A stretch of DNA of 64,000 nt from Eutreptiella sp. 'Long Island Sound 2002' (Eukaryota; Euglenozoa; Euglenophyceae; Eutreptiales; Eutreptiaceae): contig OZ038381.1 of the NCBI GenBank assembly GCA_964036045.1, positions 100,879,367-100,943,366 of the forward strand. Reading direction: 5' to 3'. Positions 33,229 to 43,694 of the stretch are shown here, piece by piece (the stretch's first letter is position 1; every line of letters starts with the position of its first letter). The notes beneath the pieces were generated by a model, which did not search any database, was not told the DNA's origin, and saw only the letters and a program-made list of their open reading frames with translations. The position numbers and the translations under genes were made by a program.

Positions 33229-33687
33229 GTATGAGGGCCCGGATAGGGACCCAAGGGGCCACAATGGCCATGGACAAGAGACATAAACACACACATGATG
33301 CATTCCATGTTGCGTTGTGCCATTGTTAGGAGGGTTAATATTTGGGGAAATGAGTTAATATTTGTGAGATTAATATTAATGCCGGCGACCCTTTAACTTT
33401 TAGCTTTTCAAATATTAACGCAAAAATTAAAAACAAAAATTAAAGCCAAGAGCCATTTTAACATTTGAAACAACCACATGGGTAGGACCCCTGCACCAAC
33501 CCCCGGGGGAAAATGACACCCAAGCCCGTAAGGCAACCCGTGGGGGTCATAATTTTCATGGCAAACCCCCTAACCCCCCCTAAAAAAATTGAAACTTGAG
33601 ATTAACGTGTTAATTTTTGGCCGAATATTAAACATATTGACTTTAATTTGGGCCACTAGGGTTGCCACACCCTACCCAAGAGACACC

Positions 33688-35162
33688 ATGCGGGCACGAC
33701 TGGCAGATAGTGAGCACCGGCCGGCGGTGCACCCCATGGCTATGGCTCTGCAAGTGCTGACGGAGACCCAGATTCAGGAAGCGGCGTGTGCCTTTGATGT
33801 GTCCGTTGACATAGTCCGTACAGGGGGCAGGCTGACCGCGCCTGCCAAATGGAAGATCGTGCTGCACTGCATCTTGGAGGCGGCATGAGTAGGGGCAAAG
33901 CTCGTGGCAGCCTTGGACAGCCCGACGGGTGAGAGGCTCTTTCGCAGAGTCGCGTGGAAGCCGGTCATGTGGCAGCCCGTGGACGCGGTCCACGCCAAGC
34001 CCAACGCCGCGGTACAGTCTCCGCAGTCGGTGAGCCGTGCGGCAGATCCAGCCCCGCGGCGCAGCCTGCGCCAGCGCGAACAGGATGGAGAACGTGACGC
34101 AAATGTCAGCCGCCGGCCTAGTGAGGACCGGCGACGATAGCAGGCTGACGATGACGACACCAGACAAGGAGTGGCGGCGCTGCATCGGCAAATGGCGCAA
34201 CTAGGCCGTCTCCAATGCGCGGATTCTCAGGAGCTGAGCGACGCCGGAAGCGCGGTATTGGCCTCGAGGCAGGGAATCCAATGCAGCACTGGAGATCATG
34301 GCCGACATGCCCACGGAACGGGGTATACGTACGGGTCGTCAAGGAGATCTGTTGCTGGAGGTGAAGCTCGTGCTCAGGTATAGTAACGTAGAACCAATGC
34401 CGGGCCAAGTTGTACAATTGTGTGACAAGAACAACTCGCGCCAAGCCATACAAGTCGTCGCGGACCAAGACAACATCAACGCGGCGTTGCAGGGCCACCG
34501 GGAGGTCACTCTGAGTGACCTCACCGCGTTCTCTGGGGAGCGGCTCCGGGGCATCTTGGACGATTGGAAACGGGCAGCATGTCACGAAGTGATGTGTCTA
34601 CGGGCAGAACGACACGCAGCGCAGCCGGAGCGGGAACAAGAACATCCAGTGCCACCAAGCACGAGCCGCCAGCTCTTCCCGGTAACGCCGCAAGACGACA
34701 TTGGGTCAGCAGATCAATCGGTCACTCAGCAGCGGCACCGAGAATGGGCCGAGGCAGCGGAGAAGGAGAGGCAACGTCCACGACAACAACAACAGCGGCA
34801 AGGTGGAGCAGCGACTCTGGCGACAGGGGCGTCGCACAACAGGGTCGTCCGGCTCGTGTAGCGACACGGCGAGAGCGTCGGCGAGTTCCAGGTCGTCACC
34901 GATCACACACGTCCCCTTGGCGTGGTCTGGATACGTGCATGGACCAGATGGAGTCCGCAGCACGAGATTTGCCATCCAACAATGGGACAACACACGCATT
35001 CTGGCGGACGCGGGCAAGGCTTTACCGGCACAACCCTCTCACAGCCACAAGGCGGGGCCACAATTGAATATGGGGCAAGCAGCACGAGAAGGTGTGGGCA
35101 ACATTACACACTATGTAGCATGCCCTGCATACATTGTAGCAAACCCGTACTCTCTCTCTCTA

Positions 35163-35195
<33 letters not shown>

Positions 35196-35230
35196 GGGTT
35201 CCAGGGGAGGCACAGTGCCAGGCGGCCGAG
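33688..35230 (+). pseudogene. ORF1-like region upstream of LINE ORF2 (unit copy 2)
   Basis: Counterpart of 11372-12830. The frame at 34298-34861 is longer than in copy 1 because TGG replaces TGA at about 34567, giving 187 codons: an alpha/beta-like start (LLLEVKLVLRYSNVEPM) and a Gln/Arg/Glu-rich end. The CT microsatellite at 35151-35194 lies inside the region. Confidence 0.4.
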
Positions 35231-35608
35231 TCACCTATGAGGATGCCCCATGGGCCGGAATGGGTCAGGAGCCGAGGGTTGCACAAACGGAAATGGCGCG
35301 GCGCAGTGGCATGTGGGTGGTGCGGGGCTCCACCGAGAGAAAGCGGTATTCACGGAGGAGCCTTGACACGTGCGGCGACGTGCAGCAGATGCGAGGCATT
35401 GGTCACGTCGCGGACGACTGGCTTCGCATGGCGTCTGTGGAGCGAGAGTTCTGCACATGTGGCTAGCGGATTCGGAGTGCCGAGAAGTGTGCCGCAGGAG
35501 TCACGACGGATAAGCTAGAGCGCAAGATACAGCGGGGCACAGTCCGGCCCCGAGGTGACATGCGGAGGCTCCAAGAGAAAGGAGTGGTAGTCCACGCACA
35601 CGGTATGG

Positions 35609-38165
35609 ATGGCGGGCGAAGCCCGGTGGACCATGGAGGTCACCAACACAGTGCACCTCATATGCAAAGGTGTACGGCACAAGACATGGAGGCGCAGCGA
35701 TGGAGGGATGGTTCGGCGACGGCTGCCATCAAGAGACAGCCTAGTGCGCAATTGGTGGTTGCACTATTGTGAGGAGACGTGACGGAAACTACAGTGCGGC
35801 GAGTGTGTCGTGAACGTGGCGCCTGCAGGGCAAGCAGTGCAAGTGACAGTGCGACTACGGGAGGTGGCTACGCTCGTGGATGCGCCGGTCATGTAGGGAA
35901 GCCATGGGAGGGGCATGCCGATAATCCGCTCAGGGGGTCAAGAGCGACGCCGGATATGGATACTCGTAGCTACCAACGTGCAGAGCCTCACCGAGGTGAA
36001 GTGCGACGCGGCCAAAGCCATGCTGATGAAAACCAAATCGGAGGTCATGGTTCTCACGGAAGTGTGGTTTCAGAAAACCGAGGTCAATTTGGAGATACAG
36101 GAATACCACGTCGTCATAGGTATGGTTAAAGGCCGCGGGAAGAAGATCATCATGTGGAGAAGAGCATAGGAAGGTTAGAGATGGGCGCCACGCCCTGCTT
36201 GTACCACTGCACGGAAGGCGAGGGCAGTACCTCTTCGGAGGGGTACACATGCCGCAACGCAAAGAAGCAGGTCGGTACAACGAGGAGATGCGGCAACTTC
36301 TGAGAGTGGCGGAGGTGTCCTCAGGGGTCGTGGTGTTTTCGCCGGGTGACTGGAACAGGTACGTGCCCCGGCATAAGGCCACCAAGGCGCTGGCGAATGC
36401 CGTACCGGCAATTGTGGTGACCACAAGAGACGTGGAGGCGCTACACAAGGACTAGGCGCTCGTTCCAGGGCCCCTTGTGGACGAACGGCACGTCACATAT
36501 GTGCAGGGTGTTGCAGACCACCGTCTGGTGATTGCGATGGCGGTCACCCACACCGGTGGAGAAGCGGGCATGGCCCAGTGACACACGCCAGTAGTCATCA
36601 CGGGATGGACAGATGGTGACGGAAGGAAGTGCGGAGACATCATGGAGGCGCCGAGCTACAGTGACGTGGCCGTCGACACATGGCTGCTGCTGATGTGAAA
36701 AGCATTAGCGGCCATCGCCGGAGAGAAGTGGGAAACCAGACACCCAAAGGGTCGCTGGGACTACCTGCAGGAGGAAATGCATCAACGAGAACATGACGGA
36801 GGGGAGCTCGGGAGAGCAGTCGCGGACCAAGTGTGGCGTAACATGGTCTCCGAGCGCAAGGTCTTGGATGCGGCGGTGCTCATCAGGGAGACAATGCGAG
36901 TGTTGAAGCTTGCCAAGCCGTTTCCAGTGCACCAACTGACCAAGGTGTGGGATCCACAATTCCAAAGGCTGGTCCGCGGGGACGAAATTGTGTCTGTCGT
37001 GCCGAGGGTGGCCGCAGCCAGGCACCAACCAGCACCGAAGCCGCTGATGGAGGAGGAAGTGAAGGCGTACAAGCCGCTCGCGATAGGCTCACAGCGTCGG
37101 GAGGACTAGAGTAAGCTTGCCACGGCCTGAAGGCCCCAGATCACGCGTGAGTCCTGTGGGCGAATTTTGCACAGCGTGGGATACCCGTTCACCGTGTGGG
37201 AGACCATCCAAGTAGTGCAGAGTCAGCAGTCGGACACCATGATCTTGGACGGGTTTGCGCCACGGCTGCAAAAACCCCTGTGCCTACCTGGGAGATCGTG
37301 GCGGTGGCACACTGGTGAACCATCCCCTGACCTCGCTGCCAGCGGTCGGTATGGGATGCCTCCACATGCCGGGCAATAAGCCTTGAAAGAACCAGCACGA
37401 CATCAACAAAGACACGCGCCCAGTGCCCGCAGAAGAAGGCATCTTGCGGCTGCGACAACGAGGGCAATGGGTCAGAGAGAAGCGGAGGCTGGGGACGCCC
37501 GATGTGCTGGGGTTCCAGCATGCTGGAGTGCAAGGATCGTCGGCGATCCACTTGCGGTGGCTGGAGTACACCGTCACCAAGCAGCACATCGAAGACGACC
37601 GAGAACTAGTGGTGCTGCTACTCCACTAGTCCAATGTGTATGGTCAGCTTGACACAATCGGCATGACGCACTTGGCGGAGCATGAGCCCGCCTTCCGCAA
37701 GACATGGGTCGAGGCCTTGTACCTCTATGCCAAGCTCCTCGTGTTTGTCCTCACGCCGTATGCACTGTCGGAGGGATACGCCATACGAGAAGGCGTTATA
37801 CAAGGAGGGGGCATGGACGCCATCCATTTCATATGGCTCACCATGCTCCTGGGGGTGTGGTGCGGTCGGCACACCACTAGGGTACCCTGCGGTCCATGAT
37901 GGGGATAGAGCAGCTCAGGCCGCAGGCGGTAGTGGACGACATCATCATGTTCGCAACGAGTCCAGGACGTGTCATTCAAGAGGCGGACGGATTGCTGAAG
38001 CACGGGGTAAGTAGGACCCTAGTGATCAATGCGAATTCACATTGTTGCACTACCGTCTGGGCAGGAACAGCATGCGGTGTGTGCCAGGGCTGCATCAAAT
38101 TGGAGGGTACATGGTGGAAGCCCGGCGCAACGGAGAGTACGTGGAGCTCCGAGGAGGAGATGTGA
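35609..38165 (+). pseudogene. LINE-like ORF2 remnant (unit copy 2)
   Basis: Endonuclease pieces lie at 35915-36169 (ATNVQSL, VLTEVWF) and 36249-36455 (VVVFSPGDWNRYV), and reverse-transcriptase pieces at 37636-37899 (GVIQGGGMDAIHF) and 37896-38165 (QAVVDDIIMFATSP). Compared with copy 1 it keeps about 146 bp near 37240-37385 but has an extra TAG at 37627-37629 (TGG in copy 1) in the motif A region. Both copies are therefore dead, with partly different lesions, on top of breaks inherited before the duplication. Confidence 0.75.
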
Positions 38166-38503
38166 ATCAGCTATGTGTATAATGACGCAGTCGGCCATGA
38201 GACATCAGACATCAGACTTTTATGGACCATCATTACCAAACCATGAACCCCCCTCCCCCAAACCCCTTGATTATGCACTACATCAACCCCCCCCCCCGCC
38301 CTTGTCCACACCAAATTCTTCACAGGAAACCCCCCCCCCACTATCGGGTGCTTTCTAGCCCCCCCCCCCCCCCCCAAGGAAAAAAGGCGCCACGGAAAAC
38401 ACCAACCCCCCCGTTTGGAAACCAATTGCACACTTGTTGTTGACAGCAGTGTATGTGACAACTTCAATTTGATTCTGATTTTGGTTGTTTGAGCCGACAA
38501 TTT

Positions 38504-41302
38504 GTTTGTGTACAACACCGTTGAGGTGTTTTTGATTCTTTGTGGTCTAGGCCTTTGCGCCTTAGACTAGAGACCCCTTCAATGATGAACGCGCTGATCC
38601 CAACTGAGAAGGGGTTCTGCCATGTTTCTTTCTACAACCAATTACAATTTGCTGACTGTGAGCCCCTTCAATGACGATGCATGACAATTTACATGTGCCG
38701 CTCCGTCATGCGTGGTTCTTCAGTGTGGACCCCTGCAGGGACCTTTTTCTTAGGACCTGTTTTGTGCGAACGGAGCTTTGCGGATTCGCGGACGAGGAAT
38801 GGGACTGCCCCCAGGAGTCAGTGTACCATGTCCACCAGAATGTGCACCATGTCCTCCAATGGCCAGCAAGCATTTTGAGAACCCTTATTTGTCAATGTCA
38901 TGTGCAAGCAACATACATCTCAGAAGGGGCTTTGCAGTGAACTTGAATTTGACTTCCTTGTTTTAAACCGACCCTCTGTCCCAGCCCTCAAGGCTCATTG
39001 CAATGTGTTGCACTCCGCCCTGCTCACGCTTTGTTGTTTATCGCAGGCTCTGGTGACGACCATTGAAAACCCGTGCTCTGTCTTGTTGTGCTCCGTCTTG
39101 CCGTGGTGTTTCTTGAGGAAGTTTGGAAAACCATCCAAAGAAATCCATAGTGTAGGGAAAACACCCCCCACGCAACCCCATGCGCAATGGTGTGGAAAAG
39201 CCTGCCTTGACTCTTTCAGTGTCAGCGTCACATGGTTTGTATGCGTGTTTGCGTTGTTCGATGTTCTGCGGGTTCTGTGTGTAGTGGAAAAACATGGAAG
39301 AAATCACAGATTATAGATTACTCAAAGATTACAATTCTCATAGGTGTGCTACGGTGCAATTCGTGAACATTTGCAATTTTGGTGCCACGTGTCGCATTGC
39401 ATTTCTTTTGATTGTGTATTTGAATGTGTGTTGTTTGTTCCTGAAACACACCCATCGAGGTGTTTGGTATGTCCATGGGCTAGGCCTTGGCGCCTAGGAT
39501 CACAGGCCCCTTCGATGAGGAATGTGCTGACAATAACTGAGAAGGGGTTCTGATTTCTTGGTACTGCTTCCATGTTTGCTATTTGACACCCAGCCACATA
39601 TTGCAACCCCGTCCCGGTTTGTTGTTAGTAGTTGTGGGTTGTGCAGTTTCCAACCATTTTCAGCCCCTTCGATGATGGCGACGTTGTGTGTGCACGGGCC
39701 TGCTCCGTGGAACTTGGGTCCAGCGTGCAGCGGGGAGCCATGCGCAGACCCCTGCAGGGACCTTTTTCTTAGGCCCTGTTTTGTGTTCCACGGATTTTTT
39801 GAAATGCCACTGCCAATGCCCAAATCCAGCCAATACCGCACCTGATGGGGGTCCCCAAGCAAACAGTTGACACGCTTAGCATGTAACACTGTGGTATAAC
39901 GCTGTCGTATACCGCTCTCCAAAAAACCATGAATCCCATGCAAGGTCCTTTGTGCACATGCAGGGGGATAGCTGAGAAGGGGCTCTTCTCTGTTCTTGTG
40001 TTGCCAAGTGTGTGTTACGGGTGTTACACATCCCCTTCAATGATTTTTTGTTTCCAAGGGCGCAAATGCAGGGGGATGCCTTGCCGACATCGGGTCTGTG
40101 CTTCCCCCACAGGAGAGGCACAGACCCCCGTAGGGACCTTTTTTCTTAGGCCCTGTTTGGGTTGGCAGAGCCGTTGAGAAAGTGGGGCGTGAAAGAGCAT
40201 TTGCCTAAGCATGGGGAAATCACCACCAGCCAATTCTACATGCCACCGGGAAGGGAACAGTTTCGCAGCAGCAGCATCCCTAAAGAGCCCCCGAGCCGCA
40301 GCCCCTCTCCCGGCCATGGCGCCGCTGGACTCGTGCGCGCGACAGGGTGCCCAACCCTCTGCCCCGCAAATGCGTGCCCCAAAGCCGCATCAGACACATT
40401 TCAAACATCCCCGCAGTTGTATGGCGCCCGGAGGCTGACGCTTCCACCAAAAACAATGTAATGAGAAGGGGCTCTGCTTTGGCTGTTTCGGTTACCATTA
40501 TCAGAGGTGTGTGTTGCTAATACTTTTGTGTTTTGGTTCTATTTGATTTGATGGATTTGATGGATTTTTTTTTATTAGATGGATCATGCAAAGTCACTAA
40601 TGCCCCTTTCGACCCCTTCGATGATGAACATGCTGCCAGCTACTGAGAAGGGGTCCCGATTTGTTGGTATTTGCATGCATATGCGTACCCCACTTCTGCC
40701 TTGTATGTATGCATCCCCTTCAATGATGTGTCAGCCATGTGCAGGGGCTTTGTGGGAACAATCCGTCCAGGGGCCAACTGTTCTGGGCCCTATTTTGTTG
40801 GATGGAGCTAGGCATCTCCCCATACTCCAACGGATTTGCATGTTTGCCAAACTTGCCGAAAACCAGTGCACTCAGCCCTCCTACACCCTAGTGCTGCACG
40901 ACATATGCCATCCCCTACCTTGACAGCTTGTCTGGGTCATTGCGCAGATTCCGGCCCCAGGGGTTCTTTTTCATTGTGCCTTGCTGGGCGCAGTACTGTC
41001 CAATGTGGCGGACTGCATTTGAGTTGGGTGATGCAGAATTCCCACTGTCAGCCAAAAAAAAACCTGAGAAGGGGCTCTGCTATGTGGGTACCGGTGGTCG
41101 ACAACTTGGAGGTATTTCGTTTTGATTTAATTTGGTCCTAATTTCTTGCTATGTTTTGGTCCTATTGGATTTGATTTGATTTTATTTGACGGATCATGCA
41201 AAACACCCTTGAGGTGTTTAGTACGTCCGTGGTCTAGGCCATGGCGCCTATGACCATAGACCCCTTCGATGATGAACATGCTGCCAACTATTGAGAAGGG
41301 GT
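38504..41302 (+). ncRNA. array of CCCCTTC/GAAGGGG hairpin elements (unit copy 2)
   Basis: Same alternating short and long elements as at 15981-18780; short ones at 38574-38614, 39507-39547, 40613-40653 and 41261-41301. The 7 bp arms are kept, but a few box bases have changed (CTGA to TTGA at element 4; CTGAGAAGGGG to CTCAGAAGGGG at the long element ending near 38929). Arm conservation with box drift is what repeats, rather than functional C/D RNAs, would show. Confidence 0.4.
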
Positions 41303-41584
41303 CCCATGTCACATTCTCTGGGTACCTATGTCCCTTCAACGCTTATCTGTCCCTTGTTGTGCATGTCTCCCTCCACACAAAGGGAAATGCGTGTATTGCA
41401 TAGGCGACAAGTGTGCGCTGAGCCTCTTCTACACATAGGGCACTCTTTTGTTATCAACCTCCTCCTTGAGGCGAGGAAGCGCGTCTTGGGTCTAAACCGT
41501 TGCGTCTTTGACCCAAACATTTGAGTTGGGCCTGCCCCAGCACCCATGCCTTCATCCCCCATCCGCTGCGGGCTGCGATTTGCC

Positions 41585-42553
41585 ATGTCGTCTAGCCCCC
41601 TTAGCGTGGCCTCTTCCGCCCCCTCCAGCCCTTCGTTCCCGGAATGTGGTTGGGGGGATGTGCCGGAGCTCTTGCGGTTTGGAGACCAACCCCCATCGCC
41701 ACCGTGGGACTCTGATGCTGAGAAGTGTCTAAGCGAAGTGGCCTCGCCCCAGCCTCCATTGCTAACACCGCCTCCCTCTCCCCCTTCACCGCGCCGTGCA
41801 CCAACAACCTCTCCAACGCCAGTAAGTCCTCGGCGCAGACCACACGTTAACCCAACCCCATACTAGGTAGCCCTGGAAGCCGTGGAGGAGGCCCTGATGT
41901 GCACTGCCGTGCCACTGCCATCCCCCCCACAGCCCCCCAAGTACGTACCCAAGGGCCCCCCCAGCCCCCCAAAACCCACCGTACACGGGCCCTATAGTGC
42001 CAAAACACTGCAGCTCATCCGGGAGAATCGCGGGGGTGGGGTTCAGTATTTTGTAGATGGGGTGCTGAACCGCCGAGCGATGTACCGGTTTGCTGCTCAG
42101 CAGCCCAAGAAAAACCCCCTGCGGGTGTGGCAGGAGGGCATGCGAATTAGCCGTTCGCATTTCCTCAGCAGGGACGAGGAGCATGCAGCAATGGTGCTTG
42201 TAATCCTGTGTGCCACCTGAAAACCCCCCCGTATCCCCAAGCCAGCCCCACTACATGTGCCTCGTTGGCCGCTGCCGCCTCCACCAAATGATCAGGTGAC
42301 CCTGACCCAGTATAGCAGGCACCGCCGTACCTCACTCCTCCCACTGGCTCCCGCACCAAAGCGGCCATGCCCCACCCCGCGGTACGATTCATTGCTCCAG
42401 CGGCGTGCGTCTCACTCCGCCCCCCCAGCGGTGAGGCCGCAATTTGGGTCATTGCTCCGTGCGCAAGCCGCCCTGCAGTGACCCCAGACTTCGGCGAGAC
42501 GTTCGAATTTCCGCCTCTTCGGCCAGTGTGCACCGAGCGTCTCTTACTCATAG
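41585..42553 (+). pseudogene. Pro/Ser-rich protein gene (unit copy 2, three stops)
   Basis: Same start (ATG 41585) and frame as 19063-20031. Stops are TAG at 41864-41866 (CAG in copy 1), TGA at 42218-42220 (CCA in copy 1) and TGA at 42479-42481 (CGA in copy 1). The first could be the acceptor of a 45-base intron (41822-41866) and thus harmless, but the other two would truncate the protein. Confidence 0.6.
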
Positions 42554-42566
42554 GGCACTCTTCCAA

Positions 42567-43676
42567 ATGGCTCCAAAATGGCTCGCCAAGACCAAGTATG
42601 GTGCAAAGCCGAAGCCAAAGGCAACGGCACCACCACCATCACCACCATCGCGCGCCCCAGAGGCCCCGCACGCCGCCCCTGTCCCGGCCATGGCGCGGGC
42701 TGACAGGGGCGCGCCACCCTCTGCCCCCCCGATGCGTGCCGTAGAGCCGCAGCAATCCGCCCCAGTCCCGGCCATGGCGCAGGTGGATTGGGGCGCGCGA
42801 CAGGCTCCACCCTCTGCCCCGGGAATACGTGCCCCCGAGCCGCAGCAATCCGCCCCTGTCCCGGCCATGGCACCGGCTGAGAGGGGCGCGCCACAGGGTG
42901 CCCAACCCTCTGCCCCCAGAATGCGTGCCCCCGAGCCGCAGCAATTTGCCCCAGTCCCGGCCATGGCGCCGGTGGACTGGGGCGCGCCACAGGGTGCTCA
43001 ACCCTCTGCCCTGCGAGTGCGTGCCCCCGAGCCACAGCAATCCGCCCCTGTTCCGGCCATGGCGCCGGTGGACTCAGGCGCGCCGCAGGGTGCCCAACCC
43101 TCTGCCCCGCAAATGCGTGCCCCAGAGCCGCAGCAATCCGCCCCTGTCCCGGCCATGGTGCCGGTTGACTCGGGCGCGCGACAGGGTGCTCCACCCTCTG
43201 CACAACCAATGCGTGCCGCTGAGCCGCAGGAGTCCATCCCCATCAAGGCAGTGCCCACTGCTGCCTCGGGTGCGCCACAAGGTGGTCAACCCTCAGCACC
43301 ACCACTGTGTGCCGCTGAGCCACAGCACTCCACCCCTGTCCCGGCCATGGCGCTGGTCGACTCGGGTGCGCCACAAGGAGCTCAACCCTCTTCACAACCA
43401 CCATGTGCCGCTCCGCCACAGCAGCCAACACTGTTGCCCACTTCGGCCACATTGAACAACATGGACTACGGGCCCGATGACAACCTTGTCCAAGGGTTTA
43501 CGCAACGGTGGCTTGACCGCGACAGGTTTGTGACCAACGCATCAGAGGTGTACACTGTCCATGCAATGGAGGCCGCGGAGGTGTGGGCAAACAAGAACGG
43601 CACGAAGCGGAACCTGGCCTTTGAGGAATGGTGGCCCCACGATGATGGCGATTGGGATGGGAATGTTCCCCCATAG
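42567..43676 (+). CDS. Pro/Ala repeat protein (unit copy 2, open)
   Basis: 369 codons from ATG 42567 to TAG 43674-43676. Residues 1-40 are basic (PKWLAKTKYGAKPKPKA), then about eight imperfect 28-35 residue repeats of PQQSAPVPAMAPVDSGAPQG type, then a non-repetitive tail with QGFTQRWLDRDRFVTNASEV and EEWWPHDDGD. The repeats look unstructured. The TAG is in the same frame as the helicase ATG 18 bases downstream, and the same TAG is in copy 1; the tail plus the helicase N-terminus could be one protein if the TAG were read through or is an old mutation. Function unknown. Confidence 0.55.
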   Translation: MAPKWLAKTKYGAKPKPKATAPPPSPPSRAPEAPHAAPVPAMARADRGAPPSAPPMRAVEPQQSAPVPAMAQVDWGARQAPPSAPGIRAPEPQQSAPVPAMAPAERGAPQGAQPSAPRMRAPEPQQFAPVPAMAPVDWGAPQGAQPSALRVRAPEPQQSAPVPAMAPVDSGAPQGAQPSAPQMRAPEPQQSAPVPAMVPVDSGARQGAPPSAQPMRAAEPQESIPIKAVPTAASGAPQGGQPSAPPLCAAEPQHSTPVPAMALVDSGAPQGAQPSSQPPCAAPPQQPTLLPTSATLNNMDYGPDDNLVQGFTQRWLDRDRFVTNASEVYTVHAMEAAEVWANKNGTKRNLAFEEWWPHDDGDWDGNVPP

Positions 43677-43694
43677 CCACGATGGGCCTCCTTA

